A stretch of DNA of 64,000 nt from Rebecca billardiae RCC1528 (lineage: Eukaryota; Haptophyta). The DNA is taken from contig OZ251228.1 in NCBI GenBank assembly GCA_965240325.2, positions 620,001 through 684,000 of the forward strand. Direction: 5' to 3'. Positions 21,604-30,692 of the stretch are shown here, one piece after another. Position 1 is the stretch's first letter; each line of letters opens with the position of its first letter. The translations under genes were made by a program, and so were the position numbers. The notes beneath the pieces were generated by a model. It made no database searches. It saw only the letters and a list, made by a program, of their open reading frames with translations, and was not told the origin of the DNA.

Positions 21604-23247
21604 GTCATATATTTAACGTATATATAAGCTATATATATATATGTCATCATCGTCATCATCATGGCCCGCGGTGCAGGGCGGAACGCGCAGCGTGGAGCCC
21701 GCTCCGTGGGCCCTAACCACGTTTCAAAAAGATCTAGCTTTATATATATTGATCAATAAAGAAAAAAAGGGACGGGGCGCCGGGCGGTGTTTTCCAGAGT
21801 GGAGGAGACCGAGTTTCGATTTTTTGAGACCTCCTTACACATGGATTAGCGTCGAAAAAGGACGCGTCCGACGTCTTGAAGTTGAATAGTGAACAGAGGA
21901 ATCAACGAAACCCACGCCCAAGTGTGCGAGGCTGGGTAATTGTGGGTAGACTCTCGTTAATGTAGTGTGACCATAGTAAAATAATATGGCCTCGCCGCCG
22001 CAAGATGCCAAGAACGACCGTTGACATAATCGTCCAACCAACTCCAATACCAGTAGTGCGAGACATTGAAAAATACCCGCCGCAGCCATCCGTATAGTCG
22101 GAGCCGGAGGGGGCGCGCGCGGCGTGTTACATCCCCGCGTTTGTACATCCGGGAGACGAGGCGTCGCGAAGGCGCCCTCCCTCGTCGCGCCCCTCGCCGA
22201 GCCGACCCCCGCCGCCCGGGGGCGGGCTGCTGGGCGCACGAGCGCGAGCTGGCCACCGGCGTGAAGCCGAGGTGGAGCCAACTCGTCCTTCAGCTCGCAG
22301 GCGGCCCGGCTCCTGCGGCCGACCGCCCTGCTCGGCCTCGGGCATCCGCCTGCCTGCTTTGGCGCGGAGGCAAAACCGTACGGCCTAGCCCGCCGCCGCC
22401 ACGCGGCGGCCAGTCGGGGTGTCGTGTCGCGATTTGCGGGTGCGCGCCTCGCGGGGCAGGTGGCACTGTCCCGCCCGAGCGGTTCGGCGACCCCCGAAAT
22501 TCCCTCGCAAGCGCCCGCGAACGCGGATCCTCGCCGCGGGCTCGCCGGGGCCCATGTGCGCACCCGGGTGCCCCTGTCGAGCCAGTCTGGTGCGAGCACC
22601 GAAGGATGGTGCGGGCCGGGAGGCGTGGTGCGCGACGCCACCGAGGCCGCGGGCCAGCTAGGCACCGCTTGCGCGCCCACCAGTAGCCTGTGGCCCGACC
22701 ACGCGTTCAACCGTGGCACCCGATGGCAGCCCACGGTGCTCTGCGCCTCGGCTGGAGCGCGCTGTGCGCTCAGACGCGAGCGGCCGCCAAGTTGCCGGGT
22801 AGACGCCGTGCGCACGCTCTGGCAGCTGCGGATCAGCATCCTGCGAAGCTCTGCTGCCCCCACCTGAATGCTCGCACCACCCACCACGCGGCCCAGCCGG
22901 CCGCGCGCGCCGCCGCGGCCACCTCACCCGACGACTGCGAGCCTTGGGATCACTGCGCGTATATTGTGTGCTCAACGTGGGTGACAGCACAGCTGCGCCG
23001 CGGGCCCCCAACTACGTTGGTTCTGACGGAAGAGGACCGCGGAACGCGGTCATATCATCACTACATATCAGTGCTGACGATGCTGTCAATGATGCGCGCT
23101 CAGCGATCGAGCGCGCTGCCATCCGGATCCGCCGCCGGCCAGGCCGTGCCATGCAAGCATCATCAGCAGCATCTTCATGCAGCATATCATGAGATCGCCT
23201 ACGACTGCGGTCTGCGCTCGTCATGACGATCGTCGATATTCGCATCG
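21602..23247. other. Intergenic region, no recognised gene
   Basis: An AT-rich start contains a CAATAAAG motif near 21758. A minus frame (21835-22887) ends in a hydrophobic then basic tail but matches no family I know. Plus frames here are low complexity. The last 250 bp probably hold the 3' untranslated region of the repeat protein ending at 23248. Confidence 0.45.
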
Positions 23248-26200
23248 TCATGATGTCGTTAGCCGCCACGCCTCAAGGCTGTGATCGTGGAACCACATGC
23301 GCTCGGGCCTGCCTTCGTCGAGACCGTAGTCGTCGTCTCGCATCAGTCGCACCCAGTGCGCCTTCTGCCCGACCTCGCCCACCGCCGACCCAAGCACCAC
23401 CGCTCGACACGCATGTGCGGGCCTCTCCGCGGCAGTGCCGCGCCCGCTCCAGACGCATGATGGAATCTGCACCTCGGCGCCAGAGATCTCGACTGGCTCT
23501 GCTGCTGGCGCAGCTGCTGGCGCAGCAGCTGGCGCGCGATCAAGCACGGCCGCGCCGGCGCCGATCGACCGAGCCATCGCGCCCGTCGAGAGCATCGCCG
23601 AATCGCTCAGTCCACGCTGCAAGCCGTCTCCTGGGATGCCCTCCGAGGCAGTTGCTCGAGGCCCACTCGTCGCGTCGGCAGTCCGCCTGGCATCTGCTGC
23701 CCAGCCGTCAGCACCCGCCTGCTCGAGCTCGAGCTCGTACGCAGCGGGCAGCGAGGGCTCGGGCTCGGCCTCCACAGCCTCGGCCTCGTCCACTGCCGCC
23801 TGCTCGAGCTCGAGCTCGTACGCAGCGGGCAGCGAGGGCTCTGGCTCGGCCTCCGCAGCCTCGGCCTCGTCCACTGCCGCCTGCTCGAGCTCGAGCTCGT
23901 ACGCAGCGGGCAGCGAGGGCTCGGGCTCGGCCTCCGCAGCCTCGGCCTCGTCCGCTGCCGCCTGCTCGAGCTCGAGCTCGTACGCAGCGGGCAGCGAGGG
24001 CTCGGGCTCGGACTCCGCAGCCTCGGCCTCGTCCGCTGCCGCCTGCTCGAGCTCGAGCTCGTACGCAGCGGGCAGCGAGGGCTCGGGCACAGCAGCCGGT
24101 GTGGGCGCAGCATCCGATGACTCGGCCTCGTCCGGCTGCGCCGCCGAGGTGGCGGCTGCCGGTGCTGCCGGCGCGTTCCACACTCGGCTCGCCTGCAGCC
24201 GGTGTGCCGAGTAGGACGCCCAGCGCGCGGCGATCAGCCCAGGGTCGACGAGGTGCGCTGGCAGCCGCACACGGTCGTCCTCGCCCTCCGACGGGCTCAA
24301 CTCGACGTGCACGTCCTCCGGCAGCTGCGAGTCCCAATCACGCCCGTGCTGCTCGCGGAACATTTGGAACGCCTTCCAGCGCGAGTCGATGAGCGACGGG
24401 TCGGTGAGCTGCCACGCGGAGAGGCTGACGAGGTCTGCAACGGCGCCATCGCTCGTAGCGGACTGTGCTGAGCCAGAGGGCTGCGGCTGCACAGCAACGC
24501 TGTCAGGGCTTGGAGAGTCAGCCGTGAGGACCTCGGCCTCATCCGCTGCAGCAGCGGGGGCTGCTGCTGCCGGTGCTGCCGGCGCGTTCCACACTCGGCT
24601 CGCCTGCAGCCGGTGTGCCGAGTAGGACGCCCAGCGCGCGGCGGCCAGACCCGGGTCACGGAGCTGCGCCGGCAGTGTGTCAATGCCAGCAATCTCCTGG
24701 ACGAGTGGCGCCGGCATCGGCCGCCACACGGCAGAGGCCGAGTCCCACAGGCGGGACGCCTGCACGCCGTGCGCCTCCCGCACCATGGTAGCAGGTTTGG
24801 CACCGGTGATCGAGGTCGAGCGCCAAAGAGCTGGCGGCAGCGTGGAGGGGGTCTCAGCATTGGACCCGGCCTCGTCCGCTGCCACCTGCTCGAGCTCGAG
24901 CTCGTACGCAGCGGGCAGCGAGGGCTCGGGCTCGGACTCCGCAGCCTCGGCCTCGTCCGCTGCCGCCTGCTCGAGCTCGAGCTCGTACGCAGCGGGCAGC
25001 GAGGGCTCCTGCGAGGGCTTGGCGGTCTCCATGGAAGCTGCCTGGTCTGCTGATGCCTGCTCGAGCTCGAGCAAGTATGCAGCGGGCAGCGAGCGCTCAG
25101 CAGCCGGTGTGGGCTTGGGCATGTCTGCAGACGCCTTCTCGAGCTCGAGCAGGTACGCTGTGGGCAACGAGGGCTCGGGTGAGGGCTCGAGCTCAGCAGC
25201 CTCCGAGGACTCGGCCTCGTCGGCTGCCGCTGGCATCGGCCGCCACACGGCCGATGCAGAGTCCCACAGGCGGGACGCCTGCAGGCCGTGCGCCTCCCGC
25301 ACCATGGTAGCAGGTTTGGCACCGGTGAGCTTCGAGGTCGAGCGCCAGGGAGCTGGCGGCAGCGTGGAGGGTGTCTCAGCATTGGGCTCGGGCTCGTCGG
25401 CTGCCGCCAGCTCGAGCTCGAGCTCGTACGCAGCGGGCAGCGAGGGCTCTGGCTCGGACTCCACAGCCTCAGCCTCGTCCGCTGCCGCCTGCTCGAGCTC
25501 GAGCTCGTACGCAGCGGGCAATGAGGGTTCCTGCCAGGGCTCGGCAGTCTCGACCGAAGCTGCCTGGTCTGCTGATGCCCGCTCGAGCTCGAGCAAGTAT
25601 GCAGCGGGCAGCGAGCGCTCAGCAGCCGGTGTGGGCTTGGGCATGTCTGCAGACGCCTTCTCGAGCTCGAGCAGGTACGCTGTGGGCAACGAGGGCTCGG
25701 GTGAGGGCTCGGGCTCAGCAGCCTCCGAGGACTCGGCCTCGTCCGCTGCCGCCTGCTCGAGCTCGAGCTCGTACGCAGCGGGTAGCGAGGGCTCGGGCTC
25801 GGCCTCCGCAGCCTCGGCCTCGTCCGCTGCCGCCAGCTCGAGCTCGAGCTCGTACGCAGCGGGCAGCGAGGGCTCGGGCTCGGCCTCCGCAGCCTCTGCC
25901 TCGTCCGCTGCCGCCTGCTCGAGCTCGAGCTCGTACGCAGCGGGCAATGAGGGTTCCTGCCAGGGCTCGGCAGTCTCGACCGAAGCTGCCTGGTCTGCTG
26001 ATGCCCGCTCGAGCTCGAGCAAGTATGCAGCGGGCAGCGAGCGCTCAGCAGCCGGTGTGGGCTTGGGCATGTCTGCAGACGCCTTCTCGAGCTCGAGCAG
26101 GTACGCTGTGGGCAACGAGGGCTCGGGTGAGGGCTCGGGCTCAGCAGCCTCCGAGGACTCGGCCTCGTCCGCTGCCGCCTGCTCGAGCTCGAGCTCGTAC

Positions 26201-28215
26201 GCAGCGGGCAGCGAGGGCTCGGGCTCGGCCTCCGCAGCCTCGGCCTCGTCCGCTGCCGCCAGCTCGAGCTCGAGCTCGTACGCAGCGGGCAGCGAGGGCT
26301 CGGGCTCGGCCTCCGCAGCCTCGGCCTCGTCCGCTGCCGCCTGCTCGAGCTCGAGCTCGTACGCAGCGGGTAGCGAGGGCTCGGGCTCGGACTCCGCAGC
26401 CTCTGCCTCGTCCGCTGCCGCCTGCTCGAGCTCGAGCTCGTACGCAGCGGGTAGCGAGGGCTCGGGCTCGGACTCCGCAGCCTCTGCCTCGTCCGCTGCC
26501 GCCAGCTCGAGCTCGAGCTCGTACGCAGCGGGTAGCGAGGGCTCGGGCTCGGACTCCGCAGCCTCGGCCTCGTCCGCTGCCGCCTGCTCGAGCTCGAGCT
26601 CGTACGCAGCGGGCAGCGAGGGCTCGGGCTCGGCCTCCGCAGCCTCTGCCTCGTCCGCTGCCGCCTGCTCGAGCTCGAGCTCGTACGCAGTGGGCAGCGA
26701 GGGCTCTGGCTCGGACTCCGCAGCCTCGGCCTCGTCCGCTGCCGCCTGCTCGAGCTCGAGCTCGTACGCAGCGGGCAGCGAGGGCTCGGGCTCGGCCTCC
26801 GCAGCCTCTGCCTCGTCCGCTGCCGCCTGCTCGAGCTCGAGCTCGTACGCAGTGGGCAGCGAGGGCTCGGGCTCGGACTCCGCAGCCTCGGCCTCGTCCG
26901 CTGCCGCCTGCTCGAGCTCGAGCTCGTACGCAGCGGGCAGCGAGGGCTCGGGCTCGGCCTCCGCAGCCTCGGCCTCGTCCGCTGCCGCCTGCTCGAGCTC
27001 GAGCTCGTACGCAGCGGGCAGCGAGGGCTCTGGCTCGGACTCCACAGCCTCGGCCTCGTCCGCTGCCGCCTGCTCGAGCTCGAGCTCGTACGCAGCGGGC
27101 AGCGAGGGCTCGGGCTCGGCCTCCGCAGCCTCGTCCACTGCCGCCTGCTCGAGCTCGAGCTCGTACGCAGCGGGCAGCGAGGGCTCGGGCTCAGACTCCG
27201 CAGCCTCGGCCTCGCCAGCTGCCGCCTGCTCGAGCTCGAGCTCGTACGCAGCGGCCAGGGAGGGCTCGGGCTCAGACTCCGCAGCCTCGGCCTCGTCCGC
27301 TGCCGCCTGCTCGAGCTCGAGCTCGTACGCAGCGGGCAGCGAGGGCTCGGGCTCGGACTCCGCAGCCTCGGCCTCGTCCGCTGCCGCCTGCTCGAGCTCG
27401 AGCTCGTACGCAGCGGCCAGGGAGGGCTCTGGCTCGGCCTCCGCAGCCTCGGCCTCGTCCGCTGCCGCCTGCTCGAGCTCGAGCTCGTACGCAGCGGGCA
27501 GCGAGGGCTCGGGCTCGGACTCCGCAGCCTCGGCCTCGTCCGCTGCCGCCTGCTCGAGCTCGAGCTCGTACGCAGCGGGCAGCGAGGGCTCGGGCTCGGT
27601 AGCAACAGACCCGTCGGTGTTGGGCTTCTCGATGCGCGCGCCAGCCGTTGATGAGGTTGCTGCGCCGCCCTGTGCCACAGCAGTCGCGCTGCGCCACGGC
27701 AGCACGTCTGCAAGCCAGCGCGCCTGGCTGCGCGCACGTGGTGGCGCATTGCCGCCGTCCTCGCTGAGCCACATGCCTGCGCCCAGACCGACGCCAGCAC
27801 CTGCGCCGAGTATCATCTGCTCGCGAGCCGTCGGCCGCTGCGCGGCAAAGTCTGCCGCGCCATCGGTGACGCGCTGTGCCCTACTGGCTGCTTGCGAGAT
27901 GGCCACCCTCGCACTCACTAATTCCTCGGCAGGCGTTCCGACCGTGCGCGGGATTCGCGTGGACACGAACGGCGTGAGAGTGGCGGCATCATCAGCGGCC
28001 GCGTGCGCCGGCTTGTCGCCAAAAATCGCCGCCGCCGCCACGCCGAGCATGAGCTCGCGCCGGCTGATCGGATGCGCCGACGTGGCATCCGCCTGCACGC
28101 GCCGGGAGTGTGCCGGGCGCGGGCCGTAGCGCAGAGCGCTGGCCGGGCACGCAAGCACGACGATAGTGACAACGGCGACGCGAACACGAGCGGCGACGGT
28201 CACGCGAGGCGTCAT
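23248..28215 (-). CDS. Giant acidic repeat protein with predicted thylakoid-lumen (Tat) targeting
   Basis: One exon of 1,655 residues; family unknown. Residues 1-27 are a signal peptide ending CPASA. A basic, Ser/Ala-containing transit-like segment follows to about 50. Then comes a twin-arginine signal, SRREL at 51-55, with a hydrophobic core and an AHA site at 70-72. This three-part order is expected for lumen import through a complex plastid. From about residue 208 the protein is dominated by about 36 copies of a 27-residue unit, consensus SLPAAYELELEQAAADEAEA plus a Glu/Pro tail. Variants read AYLLELE. Interspersed modules carry tryptophan motifs: PxWRST, VWRPMPA and three related DPxLxxxRW segments. 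The last 70 residues look globular. Start chosen as the ATG directly before the signal peptide. It is divergent from the aminotransferase gene. Confidence 0.8.
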   Translation of the reverse strand: MTPRVTVAARVRVAVVTIVVLACPASALRYGPRPAHSRRVQADATSAHPISRRELMLGVAAAAIFGDKPAHAAADDAATLTPFVSTRIPRTVGTPAEELVSARVAISQAASRAQRVTDGAADFAAQRPTAREQMILGAGAGVGLGAGMWLSEDGGNAPPRARSQARWLADVLPWRSATAVAQGGAATSSTAGARIEKPNTDGSVATEPEPSLPAAYELELEQAAADEAEAAESEPEPSLPAAYELELEQAAADEAEAAEAEPEPSLAAAYELELEQAAADEAEAAESEPEPSLPAAYELELEQAAADEAEAAESEPEPSLAAAYELELEQAAAGEAEAAESEPEPSLPAAYELELEQAAVDEAAEAEPEPSLPAAYELELEQAAADEAEAVESEPEPSLPAAYELELEQAAADEAEAAEAEPEPSLPAAYELELEQAAADEAEAAESEPEPSLPTAYELELEQAAADEAEAAEAEPEPSLPAAYELELEQAAADEAEAAESEPEPSLPTAYELELEQAAADEAEAAEAEPEPSLPAAYELELEQAAADEAEAAESEPEPSLPAAYELELELAAADEAEAAESEPEPSLPAAYELELEQAAADEAEAAESEPEPSLPAAYELELEQAAADEAEAAEAEPEPSLPAAYELELELAAADEAEAAEAEPEPSLPAAYELELEQAAADEAESSEAAEPEPSPEPSLPTAYLLELEKASADMPKPTPAAERSLPAAYLLELERASADQAASVETAEPWQEPSLPAAYELELEQAAADEAEAAEAEPEPSLPAAYELELELAAADEAEAAEAEPEPSLPAAYELELEQAAADEAESSEAAEPEPSPEPSLPTAYLLELEKASADMPKPTPAAERSLPAAYLLELERASADQAASVETAEPWQEPSLPAAYELELEQAAADEAEAVESEPEPSLPAAYELELELAAADEPEPNAETPSTLPPAPWRSTSKLTGAKPATMVREAHGLQASRLWDSASAVWRPMPAAADEAESSEAAELEPSPEPSLPTAYLLELEKASADMPKPTPAAERSLPAAYLLELEQASADQAASMETAKPSQEPSLPAAYELELEQAAADEAEAAESEPEPSLPAAYELELEQVAADEAGSNAETPSTLPPALWRSTSITGAKPATMVREAHGVQASRLWDSASAVWRPMPAPLVQEIAGIDTLPAQLRDPGLAAARWASYSAHRLQASRVWNAPAAPAAAAPAAAADEAEVLTADSPSPDSVAVQPQPSGSAQSATSDGAVADLVSLSAWQLTDPSLIDSRWKAFQMFREQHGRDWDSQLPEDVHVELSPSEGEDDRVRLPAHLVDPGLIAARWASYSAHRLQASRVWNAPAAPAAATSAAQPDEAESSDAAPTPAAVPEPSLPAAYELELEQAAADEAEAAESEPEPSLPAAYELELEQAAADEAEAAEAEPEPSLPAAYELELEQAAVDEAEAAEAEPEPSLPAAYELELEQAAVDEAEAVEAEPEPSLPAAYELELEQAGADGWAADARRTADATSGPRATASEGIPGDGLQRGLSDSAMLSTGAMARSIGAGAAVLDRAPAAAPAAAPAAEPVEISGAEVQIPSCVWSGRGTAAERPAHACRAVVLGSAVGEVGQKAHWVRLMRDDDYGLDEGRPERMWFHDHSLEAWRLTTS
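23700..27597 (-). repeat. 81-bp coding tandem repeats (about 36 units in two blocks)
   Basis: Successive units start exactly 81 bp apart, for example at 23800, 23881 and 23962. Every standard unit carries the self-complementary GAGCTCGAGCTC. Blocks at about 23700-24095 and 24870-27597 are separated by tryptophan-motif modules. A larger multi-unit segment near 25380-25760 recurs at about 25860-26170. Confidence 0.93.
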
Positions 28216-28447
28216 CGATGCTCGGAGAGGGTGCGGCGGGGGTGTTGGCGTGTGTTGACCGGGCGATCGCTCTCGATTGTGATGCTGACGCGTCCGCCTG
28301 CCACGCACACGCGCGCGCGGGTTGCGGAGAAGGCGGGCGGAGGGCCATTGTCCGGTGAGCAACTCCAGCGCCCGGATTCGCCGGGCGTGAAACGCGGGCT
28401 CGATCGGCGTCTTCGTGGCCGCATCGCACGCGTCATCAGCGCGACCC
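28216..28447. promoter_or_regulatory. Shared divergent promoter region, lumen repeat protein / DapL
   Basis: The start codons are separated by 232 bp, head to head. Both products carry plastid-type N-termini, so joint control is plausible. No specific motif is recognised. Confidence 0.5.
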
Positions 28448-29850
28448 ATGGCAGGCGGCGGCATGCTTTCCGTCTTCGTGGCCGCGGCGGCTTTGGGCGC
28501 GACGACGGCGTCGGCGGTGACGTCGCGCGTGCAGCGCAACCCCAACATGGCCAAGCTGCAGGCTGGGTGCGCCGCTCGCGCCGACCTCGACGGCCGCGCG
28601 CACGCGCCGCGCGCGCACGTCGAGCGCGGACTGACCGTGCCTTCGCGACCGACCACCGCACGTCCGCCAGGTACCTCTTCCCCGAGATCGCGCGGCGGCG
28701 CAACGCGTTCCTCGAGGCGAACCCTGGGGCGAACATCATCAGCCTCGGCATCGGCGACACCACGCAGCCCATCCCGAAGCACATCCTCGCCGGGCTGCAG
28801 GCGGGCTCGAGCAAGCTCGGCACCAAGGAGGGCTACTCCGGGTACGGCGCAGAGCAGGGCGTGGGCGACTTGCGCGCGAAGATCGCGACGAAGCTGTACA
28901 ACGGGCTGATCAAGCCGGAGGAGGTCTTCGTCTCCGACGGCGCCAAGTGCGACATCGGCCGGCTGCAGCTCATGTTTGGGCAGGAGGTGACGTCGGCCGT
29001 GCAGGACCCGTCGTATCCCGTCTACGTCGACACGTCGGTAATGATGGGGCAGACGGGCGTCGTCGACTCGTCGACGCCGGCTGGGCAGTACCCGGGGATC
29101 GTGTACATGGCGTGCAACCCGTCGAACGACTTCTTCCCCGACCTCGACAGCCTGCAGCGCACCGACGTCATCTACTTCTGCTCGCCCAACAACCCGACCG
29201 GCGCGGCCGCGACCAAGGAGCAGCTCGAGCGGCTTGTCAAGTTCGCAAAGGCGAACGGCTCGATCCTCGTCTTTGACGCCGCGTACGCGCCGTTCATCCG
29301 CGACGCGTCGCTGCCCAAGTCGATCTACGAGATCGAGGGCGCGCGCGAGGTCGCGATCGAGGTCAACTCCTTCTCCAAGTACGCGGGCTTCACCGGCGTG
29401 CGGCTCGGCTGGACCATCGTGCCGGACGAGCTCAAGTACGCGGACGGCACGCCGGTGCGCAACGACTTCAACCGCGTGATGTGCACGGTCTTCAACGGCG
29501 CGTCGAACATCGTGCAGAGCGGCGGGCTCGCGTGCCTCGACGACGAGGGGCTCGCGGAGATCCAGGCGCTGATCGAGTACTACCTCGGCAACGCCAAGAT
29601 CCTGCGCGACGCGATGACGGAGCTCGGCTACTCCGTGCACGGCGGCACTGACTCGCCGTACGTCTTTGTCGACCTCGAGGGCAAGAGCTCGTGGGACATG
29701 TTCTCCGAGATCATGGAGAAGGCGCAGGTGATCACCATCCCCGGCGCCGGCTTCGGCCCCGGCGGCGAGGGCTTCCTCCGCCTCTCGGCGTTCGCACCGC
29801 GCGATTCGTGCATCGAGGCCGCCGCGCGCTTGAAGAAGATGCTCGGCTAA
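28448..29850 (+). CDS. DAPL: LL-diaminopimelate aminotransferase, plastid-targeted
   Basis: This PLP enzyme converts tetrahydrodipicolinate plus glutamate to LL-diaminopimelate in the plastid lysine pathway. Exons are 28448-28566 and 28671-29850, joined by a phase-2 GT-AG intron of 104 bp inside the conserved KLQAG|YLFPEI segment. The total is 432 residues, close to plant DapL plus a leader. The first 24 residues form a hydrophobic signal ending TASA, consistent with entry to a complex plastid. Family signatures are IISLGIGDTT, EGYSGYGAEQG, FVSDGAKCDIGR, SPNNPTGAA and the PLP-lysine motif NSFSKYAGFTGVRLGW. The start is the ATG directly before the signal peptide; a further upstream GTG in frame is not credible. 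The neighbours do not belong to the pathway. Confidence 0.95.
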
Positions 29851-30120
29851 ATGTGCCCGCGCGGGGGCAGCTGATCAGCCCGCGGCTGTGCGGCTGCGGG
29901 GCAGCACATTCAGCCGAGCGGATGATTGGACCGAGTGGGATATCAACTCGCGCGGTGCTGGCCGGCGGGCACGCGTGCCCGACCACCGGCCCGGGGCAGA
30001 TAGTCTATGCTGGTGACGATACTACTAGTAGTGCCGACTCCCCGACGAACTTCCTCGTCGAATGAGAAGCGTGCAAGGTTCGCGTGTGCAAGTGCACGGG
30101 TCAAAAGAGAAAAACGGGTT
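29851..30120. other. 3' intergenic region between DapL and the tRNA gene
   Basis: This is convergent 3' space of DapL with no coding signal. A run of five A at 30110-30114 reads TTTTT on the minus strand, about 7 nt past the tRNA, and fits an RNA polymerase III terminator. Confidence 0.6.
30110..30114 (-). terminator. RNA polymerase III T-run terminator of tRNA-Arg
   Basis: TTTTT on the minus strand lies just after the tRNA 3' end, the usual Pol III termination signal. Confidence 0.7.
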
Positions 30121-30202
30121 TCCGACGCTGGGGTTCGAACCCAGGACTCCCGGTTATCCCCAACTTAGGAGACCGATACTCTATCCACTGAGCTACGCCG
30201 GA
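30121..30202 (-). tRNA. tRNA-Arg (anticodon CCU) with a 10-nt intron
   Basis: All arms fold. The 7-bp acceptor is TCCGGCG/CGTCGGA with one G-U. The D-arm is GCTC/GAGT, the anticodon stem is TCGGT/ACCGG, the variable loop has 5 nt, and the T-arm is CTGGG-TTCGAAC-CCCAG. The anticodon stem closes only if 10 extra bases are removed between positions 37 and 38 (30156-30165), the canonical nuclear tRNA intron site. The loop is then CT-CCT-AA with anticodon CCU (30167-30169). The mature tRNA is 72 nt without CCA, which is not encoded. Confidence 0.9.
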
Positions 30203-30692
30203 ATCATCGAATCGAGTAATTTCACTGGTATAACAACATCAGTGTTTGTGATGAAACTCTCTGACTCATTCTATGATTTAACGACACAGGTAGGACGGCG
30301 CAGGTCTCCTGATTCGTCGTCGGCAGTGCCCGATCGTCGACACGAAGTCGGCGCTGGTGGCAGAGCATAGCCTGAACCGCGACTCTCTCATCTCTCTTAC
30401 CTCATATTTTTTTCTAAAAAAATAATGCGCTCGGCCCGCACCGCGCATGGCCGGTCGTCAGCGGAGTCGTGGCTCCAACCAACGGCCGCGATGCAGCCCG
30501 GCGGATGTCAGTGTGTCACATTGCCCTGGCGGCGGCCTGCCTCGCCCCGCAGCTTCACTCGAGTGGACTTACGCGCATGTAGTAGGAAACTTCTTATACT
30601 ACTCACTCAGCGACGGTACCGTCGTAGACACTCGCACACGGCGGCGGTCGCGGTCGTCTGCGCGAGCAGCGCCGGATGCGCCACGACTACAT
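30203..30692. other. Intergenic region between the tRNA and the TOR stop codon
   Basis: There is no coding signal. A short A/T palindrome with seven T and seven A around CT lies at about 30404-30423. The right part is presumably the TOR 3' untranslated region. Confidence 0.5.

Noticed and set aside
24677-28129. Plus-strand open frame of 1,150 codons, Ser/Gly/Ala-rich
   Set aside because: It is the antisense of the 81-bp repeats, held open by the periodic sequence. The minus strand has the targeting leader and coherent composition.
28216-29640. Upstream extension of the minus repeat-protein frame to 29640
   Set aside because: It is antisense to the clearly coding aminotransferase, and the ATG at 28215 directly precedes a good signal peptide.
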